A DNA stretch of 64,000 bases from Azospirillum griseum (GCF_003966125.1 NZ_RXMA01000024.1:21270-85269), one strand, 5' to 3'; positions 9,001-16,687 are shown, counted from the first letter of the stretch. Numbers and translations are program-made. Notes: generated from the letters alone by a model not told the origin.

Positions 9001-9106
9001 GCGCGATCCCAAACCGTTCGACGGGCTGGAATTCACCAAATCCATCGGCAGCATCCTCGGCCAATTGGCGATCACCGCCGCCTCCGTGTCGGTGATCGCG
9101 CGATGA
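6029..9106 (+). CDS. very large SLBB-domain polysaccharide export protein
   Basis: This is a 1025-residue exported protein of the polysaccharide biosynthesis/export (Wza-like) superfamily. A Sec signal peptide is clear (RRIFARSVSTALFLWAFAVL, then AAEP). A Poly_export domain (YLLNSGDELLVTLRGQTSF) follows, and then about eight SLBB-type segments with the G-x-V-x-(R/Q)PG core, for example VLVTGAVARPGRHEV, LRGAVRQPGGYPVAD, VIQGAVQRPGSYDIG and AVAGEVLHPTAAQF. Typical Wza proteins have two or three SLBB repeats and about 380 residues, so this one is greatly expanded. The end is a hydrophobic helix near SILGQLAITAASVSVIA. There is no lipobox cysteine. The ATG at 6029 was chosen because it begins the signal peptide. 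The stop overlaps the next glycosyltransferase start (ATGA). Confidence 0.85.
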   Translation: MFAAARRIFARSVSTALFLWAFAVLAAEPSRTPPVALTLAAVPSAAVPSDASPLEAAFSSRAGEPLRQFGYDLFTASADTRAPVGAVQADYLLNSGDELLVTLRGQTSFSKRFVIDRNGLLVVDDLRPVAAVGLTLAALRDELSATVAATLPNTDVFVSLADVRRIGVLVTGAVARPGRHEVSAFSTALDALTAAGGVARTGSLRRIRLFRNGGPENGRPIDLYGLHLHGWADPDGAERRLRDGDRLFVPPLGAVVGVAGPVRRPGVYELADPATRVSAADLRHLAGGLLRPGAHRATRLGIGLAGEETAEEIGDANARLFGDGDLLLLAPQREDRRNEVRLEGHVHRPGPRGLAQTRSLAALVTRADLRPDPYLPFAVLATVDPATGARTLHPIHLAAALAGRDNRRLNDGDTLYIMGADHVDFLTSEAVLTLLRGDRNPPPDACQGLVVLARALTAAPDGPLASGQQARAAAGLTGSRKPCPPLFDAVPDLLTFALQRSVLLLGGVPRPGFFPTTERATRQSVAALARAAGGGGQTVRWEASSVPGDGPDSPDGVGSGGAVFDSVQPYYELVGHVRRPGSRPLPDGTTLRGALGNGDAFKRDVYPLMGVIERFDWRTLTRSLIPFSPQAVATGRGNRVLMTGDRVHLFAASRLRPAPTSGPEAASLPAKPPRAATKPGTDADTGDDAPDPAIADLIAERTVQLRGAVRQPGGYPVADATPLSALLAVAGGLSGDADPQAVEWTSASGARTALDLGRTADAARAIGPGDAVRVNPRAQALEARAVVIQGAVQRPGSYDIGRGETLSSLIARAGGLTDDAYPAGAVFTRESERRREKEQFLQQARELERGLTLEIEKGEPVKAENVALARQLASQLRGAEPIGRIVVEADPATLRRRPELDPLLEPDDRITIPKRPLTVAVAGEVLHPTAAQFVSGKSADHYIGEAGGTTRNADTDRSFLILPDGRAQPLVTSPWTHRITAIPPGATLVVPRDPKPFDGLEFTKSIGSILGQLAITAASVSVIAR

Positions 9107-9966
9107 CGGCCGCCCCCGCCGTTCCCCCGATCGCAGGTCCGCCGGTGCGTCTGGCGATCCTGACCGTGACGCGGGACAATCTGCCCGGCCTCCTGGACAC
9201 CCACGCCAGCCTCAAGCGGCAGAGTGTGCGGGATTTCCACTGGCTGGTCGCCGATGGCGGATCGACGGACGGAACCGTGGCGTGGTTGACCGACCACACC
9301 GGTGCGCTGGCCTGGTGGCGGTCCGCCCCGGATGGCGGCCCTTATGGCGGGATGAACGACGCCCTGGACGCCGCGCGCGCCCTGAATTGCACGCACGCGC
9401 TGTTTCTCAACGCCGGAGACAGTCTGGCCGAGGCGGATACGCTTCTTCGCCTTCGCCGCGCCATGCAACACGCACCGGATGCGGTTCTTCTCTATGGAGA
9501 CGCGCTTGAACGCACAGACGACGACCGCCTTCTTCTGAAAGTGGCGCGCTCTCACCGCTTGGCCACTCTTGGAATGTTCACCCATCATCAGGCGATGATC
9601 TATCGGATCGCCGGGATCGAGGGGCTTCGATTCGATCCCTCTTTCGAAATCGCCGCCGACTACGGGTTCACCCTAACAACCCTAAGGCGCGGTGCCGCAA
9701 CGCGTCTGCCCTTTCCGGTCTGTGTTTTTGCGCGCGGTGGATTGTCTCAACAGAAAATCGAACAGGGCCGCCGGGAGCAATCCCAGATCCGACGCCTGTT
9801 TTTTGGGCATGGATTGGCGCTTGAAACGCTCGTGTCAAGCGCGCAATGGGCCGCATCCGCCTTGCGAATCCGTGCACCGGCGGTTTATGAGTTTTTTCGT
9901 TTTCGAAGAAAGAAATTTTATTTCCATCTTCGCGCCAAAACACCCCCTGAAACACCATCGGAGTGA
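9103..9966 (+). CDS. family 2 glycosyltransferase
   Basis: This 287-residue cytoplasmic transferase probably adds a sugar to a lipid-linked polysaccharide precursor. The GT-A fold is seen as LAILTVTRDN, the nucleotide-sugar motif WLVADGGSTDGT, APDGGPYGGMNDALD and the DxD-equivalent LFLNAGDSL. This combination matches the WcaA/colanic-acid-like GT2 group. It starts inside the stop of the SLBB export gene (4-nt overlap), so the two genes are coupled. The last 300 bp, including a basic tail FRRKKFYFHLRAK, are visibly lower in GC than the rest. The sugar specificity cannot be deduced. Confidence 0.88.
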   Translation: MTAAPAVPPIAGPPVRLAILTVTRDNLPGLLDTHASLKRQSVRDFHWLVADGGSTDGTVAWLTDHTGALAWWRSAPDGGPYGGMNDALDAARALNCTHALFLNAGDSLAEADTLLRLRRAMQHAPDAVLLYGDALERTDDDRLLLKVARSHRLATLGMFTHHQAMIYRIAGIEGLRFDPSFEIAADYGFTLTTLRRGAATRLPFPVCVFARGGLSQQKIEQGRREQSQIRRLFFGHGLALETLVSSAQWAASALRIRAPAVYEFFRFRRKKFYFHLRAKTPPETPSE

Positions 9967-10054
9967 TGCGCACAAATGGTTGCATAGGATTTACTTTCTG
10001 AACTAAGCATTCCTGCGGTGCCTTCCCTGTAGCTTCTCTCCTGAGGTACGACTT

Positions 10055-10525
10055 ATGAGCGCGACCAAAGCCAAACTCGCCCCCGCCCACACCCTGTCGC
10101 GCCGAGGCGAAGGTCCGAACCCCATCGACATCCATGTTGGCGCACGCCTGCGCCTGCGCCGCACGCTGCTGGGCTTGAGCCAGGAGAAGTTGGGCGAGGC
10201 CGTGGGCATCACGTTCCAGCAATTGCAGAAGTACGAGCGCGGGTCGAACCGCATCAGCGCCAGCCGCCTCTACAACCTGTCCCAGGTGCTGGGCGTGCCG
10301 GTCAGCTACTTCTTCGACGACATGCCGCCCTCCCCCGAAAGCGATCTGGCCGAAGCCACGCCGTCCCTGCCGTCGGAAACCGACGAGTTTGAATCGATGG
10401 CCCGCCGCGAAACGCTGGAGTTGGTCCGCGCCTATTACCGCATCGACGACCCCGGCGTGCGCAAGCGCACCTTCGATCTGTTGAAGGCGTTGGGCGGCGA
10501 CAAGCTCACGCTGTCGGACGAGTGA
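10055..10525 (+). CDS. XRE-family helix-turn-helix regulator
   Basis: This is a 156-residue DNA-binding protein. The HTH_3 domain spans residues about 28-90, with LRLRRTLLGLSQEKLGEAVG, then FQQLQKYERGSNRISASRL and VLGVPVSYFFDD. This form, with the FQQ(L/V)QKYE recognition helix, is a widespread alphaproteobacterial regulator. The tail (ETLELVRAYYRIDDPGVRKR) resembles that of its relatives. A GAGG Shine-Dalgarno lies about 8 nt upstream. The 3' end overlaps the convergent glycosyltransferase gene by 91 bp. It sits between the two halves of the polysaccharide locus and may regulate it, but this is inference. Confidence 0.88.
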   Translation: MSATKAKLAPAHTLSRRGEGPNPIDIHVGARLRLRRTLLGLSQEKLGEAVGITFQQLQKYERGSNRISASRLYNLSQVLGVPVSYFFDDMPPSPESDLAEATPSLPSETDEFESMARRETLELVRAYYRIDDPGVRKRTFDLLKALGGDKLTLSDE

Positions 10526-11322
10526 AGCGAGCGCGCTTTCACCCCGATCTGCCAATAGTAAAACGCCCTGAACAGCGCGTGGTCCAGACCCGCGCGGCCA
10601 TCCAACACGCCCAAACGCCAGAGATAGGCGTGCAGGAAGGCCAGCCATGGGCGCAAGGGCGCGCGCTGGAACAGCCGCTTCAGCCAGCGCCGTCCGCTCC
10701 GCTCGCCGTCGATGAGGCGGTCCATCCGCCCATCGGCCCGCAACGCCGCTTCCCAGTCTGAATAGCGGTTGTGCCGGTCGAACCACGCCGACAGCGGTTT
10801 CCCGTCGGCATGGTCCATCGGATGACGCAGCCGCCCCAACGATCCGGCGACGCTGGGCTGGTAATGCCCCTCCACCTCCCACATCGTCGCCACGTCCAGA
10901 TCCGCCACCACCGGAAACACGGCGCGGCGGCGGTCGAGCAGCGCCAGCTTGCGGTTCCAGCAGCCAAAGCGCAGCGGGCGACCGTGCAGCACCGGGCGAC
11001 CATCGATCCAATAGGCGGCGTGCCGTGGCCCTTGGGCGAACAGCCGGGCGAGTTCGTCGAGCAAACCGGGGGTGGGGCGCTCGTCGGCGTCGACGAACAG
11101 GACCCAATCCTGCGACAGCGGCAGATGGTCCAGGCACCATTGCTTTTTCTTGGGATAGCGGCCGTTCCAGACAAACGGGACCACCCGCGCGCCCAGCGCC
11201 CGCGCCAGCGCCGGGGTCCCGTCGGTGCTGGCGCTGTCCACCACGAAACACTCGGAAAAGCGGTCCGCCACCGACAGGCAGCGCGGCAGATTGATCGCCT
11301 CGTTGCGAGTCATCACCACCAT
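10435..11322 (-). CDS. family 2 glycosyltransferase (WaaE/KdtX-like)
   Basis: This is a 295-residue transferase, probably for LPS core or another surface glycan. The motifs are SMVVMTRNEAINLPRCL, FVVDSASTDGTPALARALGA, WNGRYPKKKQWCLDHLP and the DxD block WVLFVDADERPTP. The KKxWxL...DWVLxxDADE order is typical of the WaaE/KdtX group. The C-terminal half contains the conserved WFDRHNRYSDWEA and PLRPWLAFLHAYLW. The same frame is open up to 11979, but that upstream part is an antisense-type shadow of the Wzz-like gene, so the start is set at the ATG at 11322 (ATG at 11313 also possible). It is the last gene of the minus-strand polysaccharide operon and overlaps the XRE gene's 3' end. Confidence 0.85.
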   Translation of the reverse strand: MVVMTRNEAINLPRCLSVADRFSECFVVDSASTDGTPALARALGARVVPFVWNGRYPKKKQWCLDHLPLSQDWVLFVDADERPTPGLLDELARLFAQGPRHAAYWIDGRPVLHGRPLRFGCWNRKLALLDRRRAVFPVVADLDVATMWEVEGHYQPSVAGSLGRLRHPMDHADGKPLSAWFDRHNRYSDWEAALRADGRMDRLIDGERSGRRWLKRLFQRAPLRPWLAFLHAYLWRLGVLDGRAGLDHALFRAFYYWQIGVKARSLHSSDSVSLSPPNAFNRSKVRLRTPGSSMR

Positions 11323-11408
11323 CGACACCGGAATCCGTCCCGCGCACCCATCATCCCGGCCAGCAGACCGGCCAGCAGCACGATCACCATCCGATCCAAC
11401 GCCAGCCG

Positions 11409-12278
11409 TCACGCCGCCGCCTCCCGCCACGCGCTGCGCGCCGACAGCGCGACGCATCCGGCCAGCAGCCCGGCCAGACCGGCCAGCGGGACCAGCGCCG
11501 CCGGGTTCGGCCAGTCGGGCAAGGCGGGCGCGGTCGGGGCCTGGATGACGTCGGCGGCAAAGGGCAAATCGACCTCGATCATCATCGCCACCCGCTCCTG
11601 ATCGGACAAAAGATCGCTCAGCGCGCGGCGGTGCTCCATCACCGTGACGCTGGCCAGACGCGCCTTGATGTGGGCGATCTGGGCCACGCTGCGCCGCGAC
11701 GCCTCGGCCCGCAGATGCGCGTCGGTCGCCGCCGCCACCCGGCCCAGCAGCGCCAGCGCCGTCGCCCGGTCGCGGTGGCGCAGGCTGATCCGCCGCATCG
11801 GTCCGGTGCGCACCATGTCGATCACCAGCCGCTCGCGCAGGGTCCGCCCCACCCGTTCGGTGTCCGGCTCCACCCAATCCTGCCGCCCGACCAGCGCCAG
11901 AAGCCCGCGTTTCACCGCCGGGACCAAGCCCGGCGGCGGTCGCCAGCCCGGTGCCTCTCCCGGCGTTTCCGCCCCCCATCGCTCGGGGTAGAGAGTGCGC
12001 AGAAAGGCCGGATCGGCCGCCAGCCGTTCCGCCACCGCGCCGCTGCCGAACAGCTCCAGATAGCGCGCGAAGTCGGACAGCGATTCGTCACCCGCCCCCG
12101 GTTCCGCCGCCGCCAGCGGCGTTTCCCGCCCCACGATCACCGGGACCCGCGCGCCCATCGCCGCCGACCCGAACCGCGCTGTCGGCCCGACGATCATCAC
12201 CGCCGTGTGCTCCGCCGGAACCAGCCACAGCGCCGCCACCGCCAGCGCCACCGCACCCAGCGCCGCGCCCGCAATCAC
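11409..12278 (-). CDS. Wzz-like chain-length determinant / co-polymerase, natural frame interrupted by TAG
   Basis: This is an inner-membrane polysaccharide co-polymerase of the Wzz type. A transmembrane helix (AGAALGAVALAVAALWLVPA) is followed by a periplasmic region with coiled helices (ARLASVTVMEHRRALSDLLS), a proline-rich PTAPALPDWPNP segment and a second transmembrane helix (LVPLAGLAGLLAGCVAL). The 289-codon frame begins at GTG 12278 without a ribosome-binding site. The frame actually continues upstream to ATG 12380, giving the Wzz-like cytoplasmic leader LRDLVDTLRTG, but a TAG codon at 12282-12284 separates the two parts. ATG 12380 overlaps the stop of the upstream transferase gene, exactly where a coupled start is expected. 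The gene is therefore either broken, rescued by reinitiation at GTG 12278, or the TAG is a sequence error. Confidence 0.7.
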   Translation of the reverse strand: MIAGAALGAVALAVAALWLVPAEHTAVMIVGPTARFGSAAMGARVPVIVGRETPLAAAEPGAGDESLSDFARYLELFGSGAVAERLAADPAFLRTLYPERWGAETPGEAPGWRPPPGLVPAVKRGLLALVGRQDWVEPDTERVGRTLRERLVIDMVRTGPMRRISLRHRDRATALALLGRVAAATDAHLRAEASRRSVAQIAHIKARLASVTVMEHRRALSDLLSDQERVAMMIEVDLPFAADVIQAPTAPALPDWPNPAALVPLAGLAGLLAGCVALSARSAWREAAA

Positions 12279-12372
12279 CCGCTAGCCCGTCCGCAGCGTG
12301 TCCACCAGATCGCGCAAGCCCGACCGCGCGTCGCGCGCCGACGCGCCCGGCGGATGGCGGATCCCCCCCCCA

Positions 12373-13659
12373 TCAGGCATCGGGCACCCTCCCCGAACCC
12401 CTCCCCACCGAAACCCGCCAGCCCACCAGGCCGGACCTCACACCCGTGGGCCGCCCACGCGTTTGCCGCGCCAACAGCTCCCGCGCCAGCCTGTCAAAAC
12501 GCGCCGCCGCGTCGTCCGCCCGCCAGGTGGCCGCCGCCCGTTGCGCCGCCATCCCCTCCCGCGCGCAGCGGGCCGGGTCGGCGGCGTAGGCCGTGATGGC
12601 GTCGGCCAGCGCCGCGCCGTCCTGCGGATCGAGAACCGCGCCGCAGCGCGCCGCCGCCACCGCCCGCCCAGCCTCGCTGTCGGTCGGGCCGAGAAACAGG
12701 GTTGGCCGCCCCGCCGCCTGCGCGCTGGCCAGCTTGGACGGAACCATCAGCCCGGCCGCCGCCGGGTGCAGCGTCACCAGATGCAAATCGGCGGCGGACA
12801 GGCTCCCAGCCAGCCGCTCGTCCGGTTGCCAGGGCCACAGCCCGACGTTGGACAGGCCGCGCGCCCGCACCGCCTCGGCCAGCGCCGCGCATCCCCGCCC
12901 TTCGCCGATGATGGCGAAGCGGATCGCCGGATCGCGCGCCCGCAGGCGGTCCGCCGCGTCGAGAATCCCCGCCATCGGATGGGCCAGCCCCAGCGTGCCG
13001 GAATAGGCAACGACAAAGCGCCCGTCCCCCACCAGCGCCGCCCGCGCCGGGTTTTCCGCATGGGGAACCGGATGAACGCGGGGATCGGCCCAATTGGGCA
13101 GCCGCCCGACGCGGTCGGCGGGCACGCCCATCGCCCGCAGCCGCGCCGCCATGCAATCGCCAACCGCCAGCACCGCGTCGTGCCGCGCCAGCGCGCCCGC
13201 CATCGACCGTTCCAGGAACCCCATCAGCGGCGGCGGCAACCGCACCCCCAGCACCGGCAGCAGGGCCGGGAACATATCTTGGCTCCAATGGATCGACACC
13301 GCGCCGTGCCGCGCGGCCAGCAACGGCCCGACCCGCCCCAGCAGCGGCGGATCGGTCATCGTCACCACCACATCCGTCCGCCGCGCCCGCAGCGCCGCCC
13401 CGGTCAAACGCACCAGCGCGTGCAGGTAGGACCGCGCGTCGGGCCGTTCCGCGCTTGGCACCGCCCGCCCGGTGCGGCGCAACACGACGCCGACGCTTGC
13501 GGCCTCTGCCTCCCCACCCGTGCCGTCGGCCACCACCCCCACCCGCCAGCCGCGCACCGCCAGCCGTTCGGCCAGATCGGCCAGACAGCGCCCGGTCGCG
13601 CCATGGTCGGGTGGAAACACCCGATTGACGAACAGGATGGATGGGGAAGCTTGCGGCAC
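12373..13659 (-). CDS. family 4 glycosyltransferase (WbuB-like)
   Basis: This is a GT-B retaining glycosyltransferase of about 428 residues. The N-terminal motif SILFVNRVFPPDHGATGRCL is typical of WbuB/WcaI-like enzymes. The central SIHWSQDMFPALLPVLGV and WADPRVHPVP follow, with the donor-binding region VVAYSGTLGLAHPMAGILDA and the C-terminal LHLVTLHPAAAGLMVPSKL. The GTG at 13659 has GAGGG 6 nt upstream and is preferred to GTG 13683. The stop overlaps the natural ATG of the Wzz-like gene. The acceptor and sugar are unknown. It belongs to the minus-strand polysaccharide operon. Confidence 0.87.
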   Translation of the reverse strand: MPQASPSILFVNRVFPPDHGATGRCLADLAERLAVRGWRVGVVADGTGGEAEAASVGVVLRRTGRAVPSAERPDARSYLHALVRLTGAALRARRTDVVVTMTDPPLLGRVGPLLAARHGAVSIHWSQDMFPALLPVLGVRLPPPLMGFLERSMAGALARHDAVLAVGDCMAARLRAMGVPADRVGRLPNWADPRVHPVPHAENPARAALVGDGRFVVAYSGTLGLAHPMAGILDAADRLRARDPAIRFAIIGEGRGCAALAEAVRARGLSNVGLWPWQPDERLAGSLSAADLHLVTLHPAAAGLMVPSKLASAQAAGRPTLFLGPTDSEAGRAVAAARCGAVLDPQDGAALADAITAYAADPARCAREGMAAQRAAATWRADDAAARFDRLARELLARQTRGRPTGVRSGLVGWRVSVGRGSGRVPDA

Positions 13660-13702
13660 GACGCACCCTCGCGGGAATTGCACGCGAAAGTATGCACAAC
13701 CT

Positions 13703-14944
13703 TCAAGGGTCTGACAACCCCCTCCGTTTCTCGTCGGATAACAGAAGAAGCGTCAACAGCAATCCTGTGTCGAGATACTTGAAACTTGTGTGCGCGCCCA
13801 GCGCCATCGCCAGCGGCGGCAGCACCGCCCACCCCAGGGGCGGATCGTCGCGCAACCGCCGCCACAGGACCGGAGCCAGCCCGCCCAGATAGGCCGCCAA
13901 CGCCAGCACGCCCAGCGCGCCGCCCTTCAGCAGCGCGTAGGTGGCCAGCGTGTGCGTGTAGGACACCCGCCAGCCGCCGACCGCCGGGTTTTCCATCCGC
14001 GCGCCCCACCCATCGCCGAACAGCAGCGACCAGGGCGACTCGGCGATGTGGCTGACCACCGCCGCCGCCTCGTCCCAGCGGGCGTTGACGCCGGTCAGGC
14101 GGGTCTTTTCCGCCGCCTGCCCCCAGGCCCCGACCAGCGCCTCCCCCGCCACGCCAACGGCCAGCAGCGCCACCCCCACCAGCAGCGGCCACAGCCAGGG
14201 CGACCGCCACCCCCACCACAGCGCCACCGCCACGCCCGACAGCGCCGCCAACCCCAACGCGCTGCGGTGCACCGCCCCGGCCAAGGCGGCCAGACAGAGC
14301 GCCCCGCCCAGCGCGCAGAGCGGGGCCGCCAGCCAGCGCCACAGCCCGCCGCGCGCCAGCGCCGCCAACGCCAGGGTCGGCAGGGCGACCGCCGCGAACA
14401 GCACCGACGGCGCGTTGAGGTAATAGACGCCGCCGTCGCTCATCGCCCGCAGCCCGACCGCGCCAAAGCCCCAATGCGCGTCCTTCCACCAACGCAGGGT
14501 GAACAGCAGCCCGGCCAGGATCAGCCCCGCCCCCAGCCCCCGCACCGCCCACGGCCCGCAGCCGCGCAGCGCCGGAACCAGCGCGACCGGCGCGAACAGG
14601 AACAGCAGCGGGATCACGTCGCGCGCCACATCGGCCCCGTCCCAGCCCAGCCCCACCCCGCGCAGCAGCGGGACCCACAGCAGCCACGCCAGCGCGGGAA
14701 GGGCCAGCGCCTCCCACAGCGGCAGGTCGGGGCGGCGCAGGGCGTGGCCGGTGACGGCGAACAGCGGCGCCCGCCACCCGGCGGCCAGCAGCAGCAACAC
14801 GCCGATGGCGGCCTCCGCCGCGCGGATGGCGGGCGGGGCGGGCACGCTGTAGGCCCCATAGAGCGCCAACGCCACGCACAGCGCCGCCCCGCCACCCCAC
14901 CGCCCGATCCAGCCCCGCTCCGCCCCCATCATCATCATCGCCAT
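13703..14944 (-). CDS. O-antigen polymerase/ligase-like multi-spanning membrane protein
   Basis: This is a protein of about 413 residues with roughly ten or more hydrophobic helices and few charged loops. A periplasmic loop carries AEKTRLTGVNARWDEAAAVV and the nearby LLFGDGWGARMENPAVG. It is followed by SYTHTLATYALLKGGALGVL, a pattern seen in the Wzy_C/WaaL superfamily, where a conserved His lies in such a loop. It would polymerise repeat units or ligate the chain to lipid A core. The start is uncertain: ATG 14944 (MAMMMMGAERGW) begins just before the first helix, while the frame extends to 15022. It is the first gene of the minus-strand operon. The assignment rests on topology and context more than on strict motifs. 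Confidence 0.65.
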   Translation of the reverse strand: MAMMMMGAERGWIGRWGGGAALCVALALYGAYSVPAPPAIRAAEAAIGVLLLLAAGWRAPLFAVTGHALRRPDLPLWEALALPALAWLLWVPLLRGVGLGWDGADVARDVIPLLFLFAPVALVPALRGCGPWAVRGLGAGLILAGLLFTLRWWKDAHWGFGAVGLRAMSDGGVYYLNAPSVLFAAVALPTLALAALARGGLWRWLAAPLCALGGALCLAALAGAVHRSALGLAALSGVAVALWWGWRSPWLWPLLVGVALLAVGVAGEALVGAWGQAAEKTRLTGVNARWDEAAAVVSHIAESPWSLLFGDGWGARMENPAVGGWRVSYTHTLATYALLKGGALGVLALAAYLGGLAPVLWRRLRDDPPLGWAVLPPLAMALGAHTSFKYLDTGLLLTLLLLSDEKRRGLSDP

Positions 14945-15039
14945 CCGCCGCCGCCCACAACCGTCACACAGCCGTCGCTTGTCGCCCCGATGCCAAACCG
15001 GCACACTGGCCCGATCATTCACCGCAAGGATACACCACC

Positions 15040-16185
15040 GTGAGCTTTCCCCCTTCGCAGCACCGTGTCGAGGAGGTGCCGTTGCTCACCGACCGGCTCG
15101 GCACGCGCCGGTCGCTGACGGTTCACCGCTTCGGCACGCCCGGCGCGCGCCCGAAGGTTTACATCCAGGCCGCCTTGCACGCCGATGAAACCCCCGGCCT
15201 GCTGGTCGCCCACCATCTGATTCGCCGTTTGCGCAGCGCCACCGTGTCCGGCGAAATCATCGTCGTGCCGATGGCCAACCCCACCGGCATCGCCCAGATC
15301 GTCGAGGGCGTGCATGTCGGGCGTTACGCGCTCGACGGGTCGGGCAACTTCAACCGCCACTTCCCCGACCTGATCGCCGGAGCCGCCGAGCGGCTGGTCG
15401 GCCGGATCGGTCCTGATCCGCAGGCCAACATCCAGGCCGTCCGCGCCGCCCTGCGCGCCACCTTCGAGGCGCTGCCCGCCCCCGACAGCGAGGTCGCCGC
15501 CCTGCGCCACACCCTGATGGGCATGGCGTTTGACGCCGACATAGTGCTGGACCTTCATTGCGACCAGGAATCGGTTCCCCACCTCTACGCCGGGGATCCG
15601 TTGTGGCCGGAGCTGGCCGATCTGGCCGCCCTGCTGGGGGTGAAGGCGGTCCTGCTGTCGCCCGACGCCGGGGGCAAGCCGTTTGACGAGGCCTGCTCGG
15701 TCCCCTGGTGGACGCTGGCCGCGCGCTTTGCCGCCGACGGCCCGATCCCGGCGGCCTGCGTGTCGACCACCATCGAGCTGCGCGGCAAGGCCGACGTGGA
15801 CGACGCCCAGGCCGACGCCGACGCCCAGGCCATCCTTGGCGCGTTGATCCGCCGGGGCATCGTCGCTGGAACCCCGCCCGATCTGCCGCCGCCCCAGTGC
15901 GAGGCCACACCCCTGACCGGGCTGGCCCGCGTCGTCTCCCCGGTGTCGGGCGTCATCGCCTTTCACCGCGCCGTCGGCGACCGGGTGGAGGCGGGCGACC
16001 TGATCGCCGACATCGTCGATCCGACCGCCGCCGACCCCGATCAGGCCCGCACGCCGCTGCGCACGCCGGGCGGCGGCATCATCATGGCCCGCAACAACCT
16101 GCGTTTCGTCAGCCGGGGCGAGTTGGTCGCCTCCATCGCCGGGCCGGAGCCGCTCAACTCAGGCCACAGCCTGCTGTTCGATTGA
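15040..16185 (+). CDS. succinylglutamate desuccinylase/aspartoacylase-family zinc deacylase
   Basis: This is a 381-residue M14-like metalloenzyme. The zinc ligands are visible as His47 and Glu50 in AALHADETPG and His173 in VLDLHCDQES. The substrate-binding block GSGNFNRHFPDL and the Glu-bearing TTIELRGKADVDD complete the family pattern. The C-terminal 90 residues resemble a biotinyl-lipoyl-type beta-sandwich (VVSPVSGVIAFHRAVGDRVE), as in other members of this AspA/AstE branch. The start is GTG with AAGGA 8 nt upstream. The natural N-acyl amino acid substrate is not identifiable. The gene is divergent from the polysaccharide operon and has no functional link to its neighbours that I can see. 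Confidence 0.85.
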   Translation: MSFPPSQHRVEEVPLLTDRLGTRRSLTVHRFGTPGARPKVYIQAALHADETPGLLVAHHLIRRLRSATVSGEIIVVPMANPTGIAQIVEGVHVGRYALDGSGNFNRHFPDLIAGAAERLVGRIGPDPQANIQAVRAALRATFEALPAPDSEVAALRHTLMGMAFDADIVLDLHCDQESVPHLYAGDPLWPELADLAALLGVKAVLLSPDAGGKPFDEACSVPWWTLAARFAADGPIPAACVSTTIELRGKADVDDAQADADAQAILGALIRRGIVAGTPPDLPPPQCEATPLTGLARVVSPVSGVIAFHRAVGDRVEAGDLIADIVDPTAADPDQARTPLRTPGGGIIMARNNLRFVSRGELVASIAGPEPLNSGHSLLFD

Positions 16186-16213
16186 TGGATGCGCCGGTGT
16201 GGGTGGAGGGCGG

Positions 16214-16687
16214 TCAGGCCAGCCGGACCGCCGCCCGCTCCAACCGGTAAAACAGCCCATCCTGCGGGCGCAGGCGCAGGGAGCCGGTCAACAGGACCGG
16301 TTCCGCCGTTTCCGGCAGCGGGGCGAGGCTGTGCACCTGGATCATGCTGGCCGGGCTGGGGCGTTGGCAGGCCGGGCAGCTCACCGGGTTGGCCGACAGG
16401 ATGAAACGCTTGTGCGCCGTGCCATCCTCCAGCGGCAGCATGAAGCCGCGCACCGCCACGCTCTGGCCGTTCAAGGCGCTGACCCGGTCGGGAAATTGCG
16501 GGCTGCCGGTCGGCCCGCCCAAGCGGACCTGGGCCAGATCGCGCCACAGCGCGGTCGAGTCGTCCAGCGGCAGATGAAAGGGGCCGCTGGCGTGGCTGGG
16601 GGCCTCCACCGTGCCGGACGCCCACACCGCCCAGGCGGCGACGGGAAGCAGGGCCAGGGGTGCGAGGATGTGGCGGCGTGTCGTCAT
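16214..16687 (-). CDS. exported DUF3299-like protein
   Basis: This is a 157-residue protein with an N-terminal signal or anchor sequence (TTRRHILAPLALLPVAAWAV) containing a twin-arginine-like RR but no strong Tat hydrophobicity pattern. The mature part has VRGFMLPLEDGTAHKRFIL followed by VSCPACQRPSPASMIQVHSL. This is the layout of the DUF3299 family, in which a cysteine-containing loop follows the MLPL strand. The paired cysteines CPAC could bind metal or form a disulfide. The start was set at the ATG that opens the signal peptide; the frame continues upstream to 16834 without conserved features. The function is unknown. Confidence 0.65.
   Translation of the reverse strand: MTTRRHILAPLALLPVAAWAVWASGTVEAPSHASGPFHLPLDDSTALWRDLAQVRLGGPTGSPQFPDRVSALNGQSVAVRGFMLPLEDGTAHKRFILSANPVSCPACQRPSPASMIQVHSLAPLPETAEPVLLTGSLRLRPQDGLFYRLERAAVRLA

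Noticed and set aside
6116..9064. 982-codon open frame on the minus strand opposite the SLBB export gene
   Set aside because: It has no domain, signal peptide or family motif and mirrors the codon pattern of the real plus-strand gene; long antisense frames are expected at this GC content.
11323..11979. N-terminal extension of the minus-strand GT2 frame to 11979
   Set aside because: The added sequence is Gly/Ala/Arg-rich and overlaps the Wzz-like gene in another frame; glycosyltransferase similarity starts only at the ATG near 11322.
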